Of a DNA stretch of 64,000 nt, positions 36,434 to 45,876 are shown one piece after another. The stretch is taken from the NCBI GenBank assembly GCA_900543695.1, contig UQSG01000010.1:5592-69591 (forward strand). The letters are read 5' to 3'. The first letter of the stretch is position 1; every line of letters starts with the position of its first letter. The notes under the pieces are model-generated. The model was not told the origin of the DNA. It did not search any database and saw only the letters and a program-made list of their open reading frames with translations. The stretch is from an uncultured Clostridium sp. (lineage in GTDB: Bacteria; Bacillota; Clostridia; UBA1212; UBA1255). Both the position numbers and the translations under genes were made by a program.

Positions 36434-36651
36434 TCGTGGCATTTTAACTGCTTTATGAGCTTATCGTATCGGACCTGATACGCTTTCAGAATATAAGTAT
36501 AATAATCGATACTGTCCGAATCGGTCACGTTGTTGAAGTTGATGCGGGCAGTGTCGATTAATTTTTTCAAATCGCTGATTTCGTTCATAATGGCCGTAAC
36601 TTCGGGATCTTCCTTGTTTTTCCGGGTTCCGAATAAATTCCGAAGACTCAT
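36379..36651 (-). CDS. DUF2508 (YaaL-like) family small protein
   Basis: 90 residues, no signal or membrane segment. The middle matches the DUF2508 pattern: a helix with TARINFNNVTDSDSIDYY followed by ILKAYQVRYDKLIKQLK, near residues 33-70. The family is conserved in Bacillota (YaaL near recR in Bacillus) but has no assigned function. The ATG at 36651 has GGCGGTG about 10 bases upstream. The 3' end overlaps the NlpC/P60 gene on the other strand by 55 bases, so the last 17 residues could be dispensable. Confidence 0.7.
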   Translation of the reverse strand: MSLRNLFGTRKNKEDPEVTAIMNEISDLKKLIDTARINFNNVTDSDSIDYYTYILKAYQVRYDKLIKQLKCHDYFNGPTPQIRIKEEKPS

Positions 36652-36751
36652 GATTATAATCACCGCCGGTAGTGTTCCAAAATTTACGGAAAAGTATACC
36701 GCATGGTTTATTTATATGCAGAACCGTATTGAAATATCAATACAAAATCAG

Positions 36752-36782
36752 GAATAAAAATTCCGCGCCCACCGGGGCGCGG
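36752..36782 (-). terminator. Intrinsic terminator of the glnN-asnB operon
   Basis: On the minus strand, a G+C stem (CCGCGCCC with GGGCGCGG, short loop) is followed by AATTTTTATT, 36 bases after the asnB stop. Confidence 0.85.
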
Positions 36783-36817
36783 AGCTTCTCGCTTTGAAAT
36801 TCTGGTGCTATGCTGCG

Positions 36818-38419
36818 TTAAATGCCGCTTGCGGCGTAATTGGACAGCACGCGCGCGGAGGGATCGTTTACGTCGCAGCCCTCCCAGCTTTTATTCGGCA
36901 TCCAGAAGTCTTTGACCATGGCGCTCTGCCCGGGATAATACTTTTCAAACAGCTCTCGGTAAAGAAGCGATTCCTTGGTAAAAGGCTGCGCGAAGGAGTA
37001 ACGCGAGCGCCTTGCCTCATATTCCTCGTCTGAATAAAGCGCTTCAGCATATTCCTTCAGATAATCTACCATGGAATGGCCGACGGCGTCGCTGAAGGCC
37101 GCCTTCTCGCGAAACAAAATGGATCTGGGCAGATACTCGCCCTCCGGAGCGTTTTCGAACGCGTGACGCAGAAGATATTTTCCCTTCCCATAGCGGTTCA
37201 CCTTCAGCGCCGGATCGACTGCCATGACATAGCGCACAAAATCGATATCCCCGAATGGTACGCGGGCTTCCATGGAGTTGACCGAAATGCAGCGATCCGC
37301 CCGCAGCACGTCGTACATGTGGATTTCCCGGATCCGCTTCACGGCCTCTTCCTGGAACGCTTCCGGAGAGGGCGCGAAATCCGTATATTTATAGCCGAAC
37401 AGCTCGTCGGAAATTTCGCCCGTCAAAAGAACGCGGATATCGGTCGTTTCATGAATGGCCTTGCAAACCAGATACATCCCGATGCTGGCGCGGATTGTTG
37501 TAATATCGTATGTACCAAGAATGCTGACGACCTCTTCCAGCGATTCGAGCACCCGATCTTTATTAATTATGACCTCTGTGTGGTCGCTGCCGATATAGTC
37601 GGCGACCTCTTTGGCGTATTTCAGATCGATGGCGTCCTCGCTCATGCCGATCGCAAAGGTGCGGATCGGCTTTTGCAGAATTTTTGCAGCGATAGAACAC
37701 ACAAGGGAGCTGTCAAGGCCTCCGCTGAGGAGAAAGCCGAGCGGAGCGTCTGCGTCCAGCCGTTTTTCCACGCCGCGGATCAGCTTTTCCCGGATGTTCC
37801 TGCAGACCGTTTCGAGCGAATCGTGACAGACGGCCGGAACGTCTGCAATATCGTTGTAGCAGTAAAATTTTCCGTCGACATAATAATGCCCGGGCGGAAA
37901 GGGCATGATCCGTTCCGTGAGGCCAACGAGGTTTTTCGCCTCGCTGGCAAACAGAATCGTTCCTGATTTCGTATAGCCGTAGAAGAGCGGGCGGATCCCG
38001 ACGGGATCCCTTGCCGCAATGTATTTTTTCCGCTTCCCGTCAAAGAGGATCAGGGCGAACTCCGCGTCCAGCATTCGGAACATCTCTAGTCCGTATTCCT
38101 CGTACATCGGAAGGAGAATTTCACAATCCGAATCGCCGCAGAACCGGTATTTTTTTTCCAGCTCTTTCTTGATTTTTCGAAAGCCGTATATTTCTCCGTT
38201 GCAGACGAGCGCGTTCCCGTCGCGTTCAAACGGCTGCATTCCCGTTTCGCTCAGATCCATGATTGCGAGCCGGTGAAACGCGAGCAGACCTGATTCCGTC
38301 TCGATCACTCTGCTCATATCCGGCCCCCTGGAGAGCGTTCTGCCGAAGCACTCTTCAAATTGGGCTTTTGTAAAATCCTTTGTATAGCCGCTTCCGCAGA
38401 CACCCATGATTGAACACAT
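36818..38419 (-). CDS. asnB: Asparagine synthase (glutamine-hydrolysing)
   Basis: 533 residues. Cys2 is the glutaminase nucleophile after Met removal, and the Ntn domain has LSRGPD and CNGEIYGF. The synthetase domain has the PP-loop SGGLDSS near residue 230 and LLTGEISDELFGYKYT near residue 333. It makes asparagine from aspartate, glutamine and ATP. GGAGGGA precedes the ATG. It sits 20 bases downstream of glnN, so the product of the first enzyme feeds the second. Confidence 0.95.
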   Translation of the reverse strand: MCSIMGVCGSGYTKDFTKAQFEECFGRTLSRGPDMSRVIETESGLLAFHRLAIMDLSETGMQPFERDGNALVCNGEIYGFRKIKKELEKKYRFCGDSDCEILLPMYEEYGLEMFRMLDAEFALILFDGKRKKYIAARDPVGIRPLFYGYTKSGTILFASEAKNLVGLTERIMPFPPGHYYVDGKFYCYNDIADVPAVCHDSLETVCRNIREKLIRGVEKRLDADAPLGFLLSGGLDSSLVCSIAAKILQKPIRTFAIGMSEDAIDLKYAKEVADYIGSDHTEVIINKDRVLESLEEVVSILGTYDITTIRASIGMYLVCKAIHETTDIRVLLTGEISDELFGYKYTDFAPSPEAFQEEAVKRIREIHMYDVLRADRCISVNSMEARVPFGDIDFVRYVMAVDPALKVNRYGKGKYLLRHAFENAPEGEYLPRSILFREKAAFSDAVGHSMVDYLKEYAEALYSDEEYEARRSRYSFAQPFTKESLLYRELFEKYYPGQSAMVKDFWMPNKSWEGCDVNDPSARVLSNYAASGI

Positions 38420-38439
38420 GATACATTCCCTCCGACCGG

Positions 38440-40533
38440 TTATTTGACGCTGAATAAAAGATCTCCGTAGCTTGGATACGGCCAGTATTTCTTTGCCGTA
38501 ATCGTTTCAAGCGCATCGGCATCGGCGCGGAGCGCCGCCATTGCCGGAATTACGCTGTCCTTATAGTACATGGCTTCTTCGGTGACGTCCTCCAGGCCGC
38601 CTGCTTTTGCGAGCGCTTCTTCCAGGGCGTCCGTTTTAACAAACATTGCGCCGGAAAGGGCGGAGAGCTTCTCTAAAGATTTTTCTTCGTAAGTACAGTC
38701 CGCGCCGGGCAATACGCTCTTTTTCGTCTTGGCCGTTCTGGCCAGCTCTTCGGAATATGCGCTTACGGCCGGAAGAATATCTCTTTTTGCCATCTCGAGC
38801 ATGGTTGCCGCCTCGATATGCAGAACCTTGCAGTAATTTTCCATCAAAATCTCGTATCGGGAGCGGATTTCCGCTTCTGAAAACACCTTGTGCTCCGTGA
38901 ATAACTTGACGTTCTTTTCTTTCAGGAAATATGGCAGACAGTCGGGCGTCGTTTTCAGATTCAGCAGGCCGCGCTTCTCCGCTTCGCGGATCCACTCGTC
39001 GTCATAACCGTTGCCGTTGAATATAATTCTTTTATGCGCCTTGATTTCTTCTTTGATCAGAGCGTGCAGGGCGCTTTCAAAATCATCCGCCTGCTCGAGT
39101 CTGTCGGCGTATTGCCGAAGCGCTTCTGCAACCGCGGTGTTCAGAACGATATTCGGCCCGGAAATGGAGAGCGTGGAACCGAGCATCCGAAATTCGAATT
39201 TGTTCCCCGTAAATGCAAATGGCGAGGTTCTGTTCCGGTCCGTCGTGTCCTTTGGGAAGCGGGGCAGCACGTGAACGCCGATTTTCATCTGTTCTGCCGC
39301 TTTGGCGCCGTAGGGCGCGTCCTCCTCAATTGCCTTCAGAATTTCGCTCAGCTCATCGCCCAGGAACATGGAGACGACTGCGGGAGGCGCCTCGTTTGCG
39401 CCAAGCCTGTGATCGTTGCCGGCGCTTGCTACGGAAATCCGGAGCAGATCCTGATATTCGTCGACGGCCTTGATGACCGCGCACAGGAACAGCAGGAACT
39501 GCGCGTTCTCATACGGCGTTTCCCCCGGCTCCAGCAGGTTTATGCCTGTATTGGTGGAAATCGACCAGTTGTTGTGCTTTCCGCTGCCGTTGACTCCGGC
39601 GAACGGCTTTTCATGCAGCAGACAGACCATTCCATGCTTTTTTGCAACCTTCTGCATGATTTCCATTGTAAGCTGGTTGTGATCCGTTGCAATGTTGGTC
39701 GTTGTAAAAATCGGGGCAAGCTCGTGCTGCGCCGGCGCCACTTCATTATGCTCCGTCTTTGCCAGGATTCCAAGCTTCCACAGTTCGTCGTTCAGGTCTT
39801 TCATGTAGGCCAGCACGCGCGGCTTGATCGTTCCGAAATAATGATCCTCCAGCTCCTGGCCCTTCGGAGGCTTTGCGCCGTACAGCGTGCGGCCCGTATA
39901 AATCAGATCTTTTCTTTTCTCGCAGACGTCCTTGTCAATCAGGAAATATTCCTGCTCGGGGCCTACCGTTGTTTTGACGGACGTAACGTCTTCGTTTCCG
40001 AAAAACTTCAGCACGCGGAGCGCCTGCCGGTTAATAGCCTCCATCGAACGCAGAAGCGGCGTTTTCTTATCGAGCGCTTCCCCGCCATAGGAACAGAAGG
40101 CGGTCGGGATACACAGAATCCCTTCTTTAATAAACGCGTACGACGTCGGATCCCACGCCGTATACCCCCTGGCTTCAAAGGTAGCGCGCAGACCGCCCGA
40201 AGGAAAGCTGGAGGCGTCCGGTTCTCCTTTTACAAGCTCCTTCCCGGAAAATTCCATAATGACTTTTCCGTCGGGAGCGGGAGAAATGAAACTGTCATGC
40301 TTTTCCGCAGTGATGCCTGTCATCGGCTGGAACCAATGCGTAAAATGCGTGGCGCCCTTTTCGATGGCCCAGTCCTTCATTGCGTTTGCAACCACGTTTG
40401 CAACGGAGATATCCAGCTTTTTGCCGTCCTGCATCGTCTTTCTCATTGCCTTATACGTTTCTTTGGGGAGCCGCTCTCTCATCACGCTGTCATCGAATAC
40501 CATGCTGCCGAATTTTTCGCTTACCATGCTCAT
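38440..40533 (-). CDS. glnN: Type III glutamine synthetase (GSIII, GlnN)
   Basis: 697 residues, the length of the GSIII class found in Bacteroides and Clostridia and larger than GSI. Family segments are FTHWFQPMTG near residue 62, GPEQEYFLID near residue 200, and the ATP/Glu-binding EVAPAQHELAP near residue 268. It assimilates ammonia into glutamine. GGAGAAA precedes the ATG at 40533. The leader upstream carries a strong terminator-like hairpin, a likely point of regulation. First gene of the operon with asnB. Confidence 0.95.
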   Translation of the reverse strand: MSMVSEKFGSMVFDDSVMRERLPKETYKAMRKTMQDGKKLDISVANVVANAMKDWAIEKGATHFTHWFQPMTGITAEKHDSFISPAPDGKVIMEFSGKELVKGEPDASSFPSGGLRATFEARGYTAWDPTSYAFIKEGILCIPTAFCSYGGEALDKKTPLLRSMEAINRQALRVLKFFGNEDVTSVKTTVGPEQEYFLIDKDVCEKRKDLIYTGRTLYGAKPPKGQELEDHYFGTIKPRVLAYMKDLNDELWKLGILAKTEHNEVAPAQHELAPIFTTTNIATDHNQLTMEIMQKVAKKHGMVCLLHEKPFAGVNGSGKHNNWSISTNTGINLLEPGETPYENAQFLLFLCAVIKAVDEYQDLLRISVASAGNDHRLGANEAPPAVVSMFLGDELSEILKAIEEDAPYGAKAAEQMKIGVHVLPRFPKDTTDRNRTSPFAFTGNKFEFRMLGSTLSISGPNIVLNTAVAEALRQYADRLEQADDFESALHALIKEEIKAHKRIIFNGNGYDDEWIREAEKRGLLNLKTTPDCLPYFLKEKNVKLFTEHKVFSEAEIRSRYEILMENYCKVLHIEAATMLEMAKRDILPAVSAYSEELARTAKTKKSVLPGADCTYEEKSLEKLSALSGAMFVKTDALEEALAKAGGLEDVTEEAMYYKDSVIPAMAALRADADALETITAKKYWPYPSYGDLLFSVK

Positions 40534-40550
40534 AACAATTTCTCCTTTTC

Positions 40551-40613
40551 ATTTTATAAAAAGAAACGGCAAAGGCGCCGCAGATTCTGCGTCTGCGGCG
40601 CCTTTGCCGTTTC
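40551..40613 (-). promoter_or_regulatory. Leader hairpin with terminator features before glnN
   Basis: A perfect 22-base inverted repeat (40563-40584 and 40592-40613, seven-base loop) is followed on the minus strand by TTTTTATAAAAT and then the glnN ribosome-binding site. In form it is an intrinsic terminator between promoter and gene, which points to attenuation. On the plus strand it has no U-run. Confidence 0.75.
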
Positions 40614-40621
40614 GTGGCATT

Positions 40622-40650
40622 ATAATAAACCTTGCTTCTCATTTTGTCAA
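40622..40650 (-). promoter_or_regulatory. Promoter of the glnN-asnB operon
   Basis: TTGACA (40645-40650), a 17-base spacer and TATTAT (40622-40627) on the minus strand; an alternative TATAAT lies three bases further on. Transcription would start almost at the base of the leader hairpin. Confidence 0.65.
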
Positions 40651-40699
40651 TACCTTCTTTCAAAAAAATGCGGATGCGTTTTCCGACGCGCCGAAAGAT

Positions 40700-40728
40700 T
40701 TGAATAAAAACAGAGAATAGCATATAAT
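40700..40728 (+). promoter_or_regulatory. Promoter of the tldD-tldE unit
   Basis: TTGAAT (40700-40705), a 17-base spacer and a perfect TATAAT (40723-40728), 35 bases before tldD. Confidence 0.7.
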
Positions 40729-40763
40729 ACTATAATTGATTTGATAAGGAGGCGTGTTTTACG

Positions 40764-42266
40764 ATGTCCGGACGAAAAAAGAAAAGACTGGCAGCGGATG
40801 CTTATCTGAATGCGGTTCGGCCGCTTGCCGCTGAGCTGATCGAATATCTGACGGGTTCGGAGGAGTATGAAATCGGATGTGAAACGGCGAGGGGCTGCGG
40901 ATTCCGGGATGCAACGATCCTTTTTGTAAATTCAGCAGGCAAAAAGTACGGGATATCCAAGGCGGGGACAAGTATTTCCGACGACCGCCTGTGCAGCTCG
41001 CGCGGCTTTGTGATCCGTGTTTATGATGGAGCGCTGTCCGCCGAATATTCCGGATGCGAGCTTGAAAAATCCATTTTCCCCGATATTGCGGGAACGCTTT
41101 TGCGGATCGTTTCCGAAACAAAGCGCCGCGCCGGGAAGCGGATTCTGCCCGAACGGCTTCTCGAAGCAGAGGAGCAGCCGGAAACGGAGTATTTTACGGA
41201 ATATGAGATTCATCCGGAGGAGCTGGGCGATGCGGCCATCGTTTCTCATCTCGATAAAATTCGGAATAAAGCGCTTGCCTGTGACGAACGCGTAACGGAC
41301 TGCAGCGTCTCCTGCGCGTACCGCAGGCATGCGGAGCTGTTTCTGCGCGGGAGCGGCGGAAAAATTACAATACAGAAGCAGCAGAATCTTCTTTGGATGA
41401 CGAGCGCAATGACGGTTCTTGCGGCAAAGGGCGAGGAGCTCAAGGATTATTACAGAGGATATTCCAATCTCGGCGGCGCGGAGGTCTTTGACCGGATGGA
41501 AAGCGATGTCGCTGCGCTTGTCGGCGGCGCGGTGGCCCTGCTGGACAGCGAACCAATCGCGCCCGGAGAGTACGAATGCATCTGCGCGCCTGACGTAACC
41601 GGGATGATCGCGCACGAGGCGTTCGGACATGGAGTGGAGATGGATATGTTTGTGAAAAAGCGGGCGCTCGCCGAACAATATATCGGCAAATCCGTGGCGT
41701 CTCCGCTTGTCACCATGCATGACGGCGCGTCGGCCGCGCAGCAGACGGCCTCTTTTCTTTTCGACGATGAGGGAACGGCCGCTCACGACACGGTCATCAT
41801 AGAAAAGGGCATTTTAAAACGCGGAATCAGCGACGTCCGCAGCGCGGCGCGGCTTGGCACGGAGCCGACGGGAAACGGAAGGCGTGAAAGCTACAGGAGA
41901 AAAGCATATACCCGGATGACAAATACGTTTTTCGAGCCGGGGACGGATCGGCTTGAGGATATGATCGCATCCGTTTCATACGGTTTCCTGCTGGAAAACG
42001 CCAGAAGCGGCATGGAGGATCCCAAAAACTGGGGGATCCAGTGCATGGTGAATGTGGCGCGGGAAATTCGGAACGGCGCCCTGACGGGGAAAATTTTTTC
42101 TCCGATTGTGCTGACCGGTTATGTTCCCACGCTGCTGAAGTCCATTTCCATGATTTCCGATCGGGCGGAGCTCAGCGGAAGCGGTTACTGCGGAAAGGGC
42201 TATAAAGAATGGGTAAAGGTTTCCGACGGCGGCCCGTATATCAAAGCGCGCATTCGCCTCGGCTGA
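40764..42266 (+). CDS. tldD: TldD-like zinc metallopeptidase subunit
   Basis: 500 residues of the TldD/PmbA family. The metal motif HEAFGH (HExxxH form) is at residues 284-289; in TldD this subunit carries the catalytic zinc. The TldD/TldE heterodimer degrades unfolded peptides and matures certain ribosomally made peptides. GGAGGCG stands about 11 bases upstream of the ATG. It is followed by the partner subunit after 39 bases. Confidence 0.9.
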   Translation: MSGRKKKRLAADAYLNAVRPLAAELIEYLTGSEEYEIGCETARGCGFRDATILFVNSAGKKYGISKAGTSISDDRLCSSRGFVIRVYDGALSAEYSGCELEKSIFPDIAGTLLRIVSETKRRAGKRILPERLLEAEEQPETEYFTEYEIHPEELGDAAIVSHLDKIRNKALACDERVTDCSVSCAYRRHAELFLRGSGGKITIQKQQNLLWMTSAMTVLAAKGEELKDYYRGYSNLGGAEVFDRMESDVAALVGGAVALLDSEPIAPGEYECICAPDVTGMIAHEAFGHGVEMDMFVKKRALAEQYIGKSVASPLVTMHDGASAAQQTASFLFDDEGTAAHDTVIIEKGILKRGISDVRSAARLGTEPTGNGRRESYRRKAYTRMTNTFFEPGTDRLEDMIASVSYGFLLENARSGMEDPKNWGIQCMVNVAREIRNGALTGKIFSPIVLTGYVPTLLKSISMISDRAELSGSGYCGKGYKEWVKVSDGGPYIKARIRLG

Positions 42267-42305
42267 TGTGAGTTGATCGGAAAGGAGAAAGGGAGGCAAG
42301 GCGGA

Positions 42306-43625
42306 ATGAACACAACGGAACGGATCCGGAAGCAGCTGCAGGGCGCAGGGATCGAACACTACAGAATCAACGAAAGCCGGAAACAGTCGGCAGAGTTATT
42401 TTATATCAAAAAGGACCTGGACATCGTAAGAAGTACGGATGTTGCCGACTGTACGGTGACGGTTTACAGAGATTTTGAAAGCGGCGGAGTAAAAATGCGC
42501 GGCTCGGCCGCGGCGATGATTTATCCCGACATGACGGAGACGGAAATCGGAGCGGCGCTGCGGAAGGCGTACGACGCGGCCTTGTATGTGAAAAATAAAT
42601 TTTATGAGCTGCCGGATGCAGAGAAGCGCGCGGGCTGCGGCGCTGCCGCGGAGGCGTATGATCTGATCTCCGAAGCTTTTCAAATGGCGGACGCGCTTTT
42701 TACGGCAGAGGAGGGCGCTCCGGGAAGCTTTCTGAACTCTGCGGAAATTTTTGCGGAACGTCGCGCGAGCCGTGTGCTTTGCTCAACCGGGATTGATATC
42801 AGTTATGTGAAGTATTCCTTTCACGGGGAATTTGTTACGCAGTGTATTGCCGACGGGCAGGATATCGAGCTGCATACGTCGTTTTCCTATCGCGCTCCGG
42901 AATACGGGCAGCTTGCAGAGAAGGCGCGCGCCGCGCTGAAAAATGCGCGGGACCGCGCAGCCGCCTGCGCGCCTCCTCCGGCGGGGCGATACGCCGTAAT
43001 CCTGTCGGGCGCGCAGGTAGGGGAGCTGCTTCGCTATTACGCGGCGAGAACACAGGGCGGCATGATTTACGCAGGATATTCCTCGTTCCGGGAAGGCTGT
43101 TTTCTTCAGGGAGACGAGGCGGACGTGAAAGGAGAAAAGCTGGAGCTGCTGCTGAAAGCAACGGAGCCCTGCAGCGCGGAGGGAATCCTCATGGAGGACA
43201 AGGTCCTTTCGGAGAGAGGCGTTCTCAAAACGATCCACTGCGGCGCGCGCTATGCGTATTATCTCGGGATTCCGGCCACGGGAGAGTATTCTGCGCTGGA
43301 GTGCCGGAACGGTTCCATGTCCTTGGAGGAGTTAAAGGCGGGAACGGGTCTGCCGGGAGGCAAGGTCCTTTCCGTGGCAGCATTTTCTGATTTTCAGATG
43401 GACGCGCTGTCGGGACAGTTCTGCGGGGAAATCCGTCTCGCTTATTTATACGAAACGTCGGAGGACGGAACGTCCCGCGTCCGTTTTTTCACCGGAGGCT
43501 CGATCAGCGGAAACATTCTGGAGGCGCAGAAAACGCTGGCTTTTTCCAGGGAGCGCTATAAGGATCATACGTACGAGGGACCGTATGCCGTCCGTTTAGA
43601 CGGCGTGAGTGTGGCAGGAGTGTGA
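42306..43625 (+). CDS. TldE/PmbA-like metallopeptidase partner subunit
   Basis: 439 residues, TldE/PmbA branch of the same family, without the HExxxH motif, as expected for the non-catalytic partner. The C-terminal half shows the family pattern (FFTGGSISGNILE near residue 405). The ATG at 42306 has GGGAGG upstream with somewhat long spacing. The N-terminal region is diverged from E. coli PmbA. No precursor peptide gene is apparent nearby, so a general peptide-degrading role is the simplest reading. Confidence 0.85.
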   Translation: MNTTERIRKQLQGAGIEHYRINESRKQSAELFYIKKDLDIVRSTDVADCTVTVYRDFESGGVKMRGSAAAMIYPDMTETEIGAALRKAYDAALYVKNKFYELPDAEKRAGCGAAAEAYDLISEAFQMADALFTAEEGAPGSFLNSAEIFAERRASRVLCSTGIDISYVKYSFHGEFVTQCIADGQDIELHTSFSYRAPEYGQLAEKARAALKNARDRAAACAPPPAGRYAVILSGAQVGELLRYYAARTQGGMIYAGYSSFREGCFLQGDEADVKGEKLELLLKATEPCSAEGILMEDKVLSERGVLKTIHCGARYAYYLGIPATGEYSALECRNGSMSLEELKAGTGLPGGKVLSVAAFSDFQMDALSGQFCGEIRLAYLYETSEDGTSRVRFFTGGSISGNILEAQKTLAFSRERYKDHTYEGPYAVRLDGVSVAGV

Positions 43626-43632
43626 ATGTAAA

Positions 43633-44490
43633 ATGCTTGACAGTTGCGAATACAGACGTGCGGCTTCTGCCGCGGCGTATCTGAAGAAAAAGATCGGAAC
43701 GTTCCGCCCGGCTGCCGCGGCGGTGCTTGGATCGGGGCTTGGGGGCTATGCAAAGAGCCGATCCGTTTTAGCGGAATTTGAAATCGAGTATTCGGAAATC
43801 CCGGGCTTCCCCGTGTCGACCGTTCCCGGACATGCGGGAAAATTTGTTTTTGCAGTTGTACAGGGCGTTCCGGCGGTTCTGATGCAGGGACGCATCCACA
43901 TGTATGAGGGATACTCGGCGGCAGATACGGTTCTGCCGATTCGTGTGATGCGGCTGCTCGGCGCGGAAAATTTGATTTTGACAAATGCCGCGGGCGGGAT
44001 CAATCGCGATTTTCGCCCCGGAGATTTGATGCTGATCCGGGATCATATCTCGAGCTTTGTACCGTCTCCGCTTCGGGGAGAAAATCTGGATGAGCTGGGC
44101 AGCCGTTTTACGGATATGACGGCCGTCTATTCACCGGAGCTCGCTTTTGCGGCAAAAGAATCCGCAGAGGAGATCGGGCTCGTGCTGAAGGAGGGCGTTT
44201 ATCTGCAAACGCCCGGCCCGCAGTATGAGACGCCGGCAGAAATCCGCATGATGGAGCTCTTGGGAGCCGATGCCGTCGGCATGAGCACGGTTTGCGAGGC
44301 CATTGCGGCGCGGCACATGGGGATGCCCGTATGCGGGATCAGCTGCATAACAAATTTGGCGGCAGGACGGAATCCCGCGCCGCTTTCCCATACGGAGGTA
44401 CAAAAGACGGCGGACCGGGCGGAGAAATGCTTTCAGGAGCTGATGACGGCTTTGCTCGGAAGGCTGGCAAAGCTTCCGCCGCTAAAATAA
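43633..44490 (+). CDS. Purine nucleoside phosphorylase (PNP-I, trimeric type)
   Basis: 285 residues of the trimeric PNP family that cleaves inosine and guanosine with phosphate. Motifs include LGSGLGGY near residue 35 (phosphate site), VPGHAGKF, MQGRIHMYEGYS near residue 82, TNAAGGINRDF near residue 113, and the base-binding YETPAEI and CITNLAAG segments. The ATG at 43633 has AGGAG 12 bases upstream; a GTG at 43609 inside the tldE end is an alternative. Only seven bases separate it from tldE. Confidence 0.92.
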   Translation: MLDSCEYRRAASAAAYLKKKIGTFRPAAAAVLGSGLGGYAKSRSVLAEFEIEYSEIPGFPVSTVPGHAGKFVFAVVQGVPAVLMQGRIHMYEGYSAADTVLPIRVMRLLGAENLILTNAAGGINRDFRPGDLMLIRDHISSFVPSPLRGENLDELGSRFTDMTAVYSPELAFAAKESAEEIGLVLKEGVYLQTPGPQYETPAEIRMMELLGADAVGMSTVCEAIAARHMGMPVCGISCITNLAAGRNPAPLSHTEVQKTADRAEKCFQELMTALLGRLAKLPPLK

Positions 44491-44515
44491 AATTTGAAAT
44501 CCGGTATGCGCCTGC

Positions 44516-44544
44516 TTGACGGGATTCCGGCGGCATGCTACTAT
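44516..44544 (+). promoter_or_regulatory. Promoter of the glycosidase-like gene
   Basis: TTGACG (44516-44521), a 17-base spacer and TACTAT (44539-44544), 22 bases before the ATG. Confidence 0.65.
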
Positions 44545-44566
44545 GACAGCGTTTGGAGGTGTTTAT

Positions 44567-45784
44567 ATGGAAATTACGTATTGGTACGGCCCGCCGCGCG
44601 CCTTTTTAAATGCGGAAACCTATGAGGATGTGAAAAACGCGGGCTTCACGCTTGCCGGCCCGATGGGCAGCGCCGGCGTAAATACAGAGGACAATCTCAA
44701 ATTTCTTGACCTTTGCAGGGAAAAGGGCCTGAAGGCCTGCGTTCATGACAGACGGATCCATCATGCACTGCAGAAATACGAAAACGGCGAGGCCGACTGG
44801 GACGCGCCGCTGAAGAGTATGACAGAGGATTACAAGCACCACCCGGCGCTTGCCTGCTATTACGTCATCGACGAACCCTCCGCAGGCATGTTCCCCATGC
44901 TGGGAGACATCGTTGCAAAGCTAAAAGAATACGATCCGGAGCATCCCGGCTATATTAATTTATTACCCAATTACGCAACTTTGGAACAGCTTGGCAGTCC
45001 GACCTATTATGACCATGTCAGAGACTATATCGAAACGGTCCGGCCCGCCTTTGTCAGCTACGACCATTACCATTTCCTGCATTTTACCCACGATACGCTG
45101 CCGCAGGGCTACGAAATCGAAGAAACGGAGGACGAGCGCGAAAATGCAATCCGCCGTTCCGCCATGATCAGCATTGACCGGCCCGGCTTCTTTGAAAATC
45201 TTGAAATTGTCAGAACGCTATGCGCGCAGTACGAAATTCCGTTTATGGTAATCGTGCTTCTGATCGAGCACGGTCCGTATCGGAATGTGACGGAGGCTGA
45301 GCTTCGCTTCGAGGCCTTTCAGACGCTGGCATACGGCGCTTCCATGCTTTCTTATTTTACATATTGGACGGTGATTGAACCAGGCTCCTGGTGGAACTGG
45401 AGAAACGGCTGCGTCAGCTGCGAGGGGGAAAAGCTCCAGCACTATTACGATGTCAGCAAGATCAATCGGGAGCTCCACGCGTATGCCGCATATCTGGACG
45501 GGAAAAAGTCTATCGACGTATCGCATTATGGAGAAATAGGGGAAGAAGTGAAGCGCTTCACAGGCAAAATATCAGCAGCTTCTCCGGTTCAGCTTACGAT
45601 CGGCACATTTGAGGGCGGATATACTGCAATTGCGAACAAAAATACGGAAAAACCGGCTGTCTTCGCGATGCCTTTCGATGGCGAAGCCGAAAGGCTTGAC
45701 ATAGAAACCGGCAGATTTGCGCCGCTCGACACCGCGCGTATTGAGATCGGCCCCGGCGACATGGCTCTGATCCGGACAAAATAA
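44567..45784 (+). CDS. Glycoside hydrolase-like TIM-barrel protein, substrate unknown
   Basis: 405 residues, no signal peptide. A (beta/alpha)8-type region covers about residues 1-330, with CYYVIDEPSAGMFP near residue 103, where Asp-Glu-Pro sits at the end of a strand like an acid/base site, and SYFTYWTVIEPGSWWNWRNG near residue 265. A small beta-rich domain closes the protein (IEIGPGDMALIRTK), as in beta-galactosidase-like and DUF4091-type glycosidases. I cannot assign a GH family. GGAGGTG stands 7 bases upstream of the ATG at 44567. Confidence 0.65.
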   Translation: MEITYWYGPPRAFLNAETYEDVKNAGFTLAGPMGSAGVNTEDNLKFLDLCREKGLKACVHDRRIHHALQKYENGEADWDAPLKSMTEDYKHHPALACYYVIDEPSAGMFPMLGDIVAKLKEYDPEHPGYINLLPNYATLEQLGSPTYYDHVRDYIETVRPAFVSYDHYHFLHFTHDTLPQGYEIEETEDERENAIRRSAMISIDRPGFFENLEIVRTLCAQYEIPFMVIVLLIEHGPYRNVTEAELRFEAFQTLAYGASMLSYFTYWTVIEPGSWWNWRNGCVSCEGEKLQHYYDVSKINRELHAYAAYLDGKKSIDVSHYGEIGEEVKRFTGKISAASPVQLTIGTFEGGYTAIANKNTEKPAVFAMPFDGEAERLDIETGRFAPLDTARIEIGPGDMALIRTK

Positions 45785-45828
45785 ATTTTAGTAATAATTA
45801 GCAGTGTTCTTTTAGAAAAAATGCAGAT

Positions 45829-45873
45829 AATAACTCCGTCACATGAAACGAAACCAAAATGTGAGGAGTTATT
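45829..45873 (+). promoter_or_regulatory. Hairpin that encloses the ribosome-binding site of the deacetylase gene
   Basis: AATAACTCC-g-TCACAT (45829-45844) pairs with ATGTGAGGAGTTATT (45859-45873) with one bulged base and a 14-base loop. The right arm contains the GAGGAG ribosome-binding site and is followed by TTT before the ATG. It could act as a translation switch or a weak terminator. Confidence 0.6.
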
Positions 45874-45876
45874 TTT

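Noticed and set aside
39034..40707. 557-codon open frame opposite glnN
   Set aside because: Antisense shadow; it runs through the leader hairpin and the glnN promoter and lacks a start signal.
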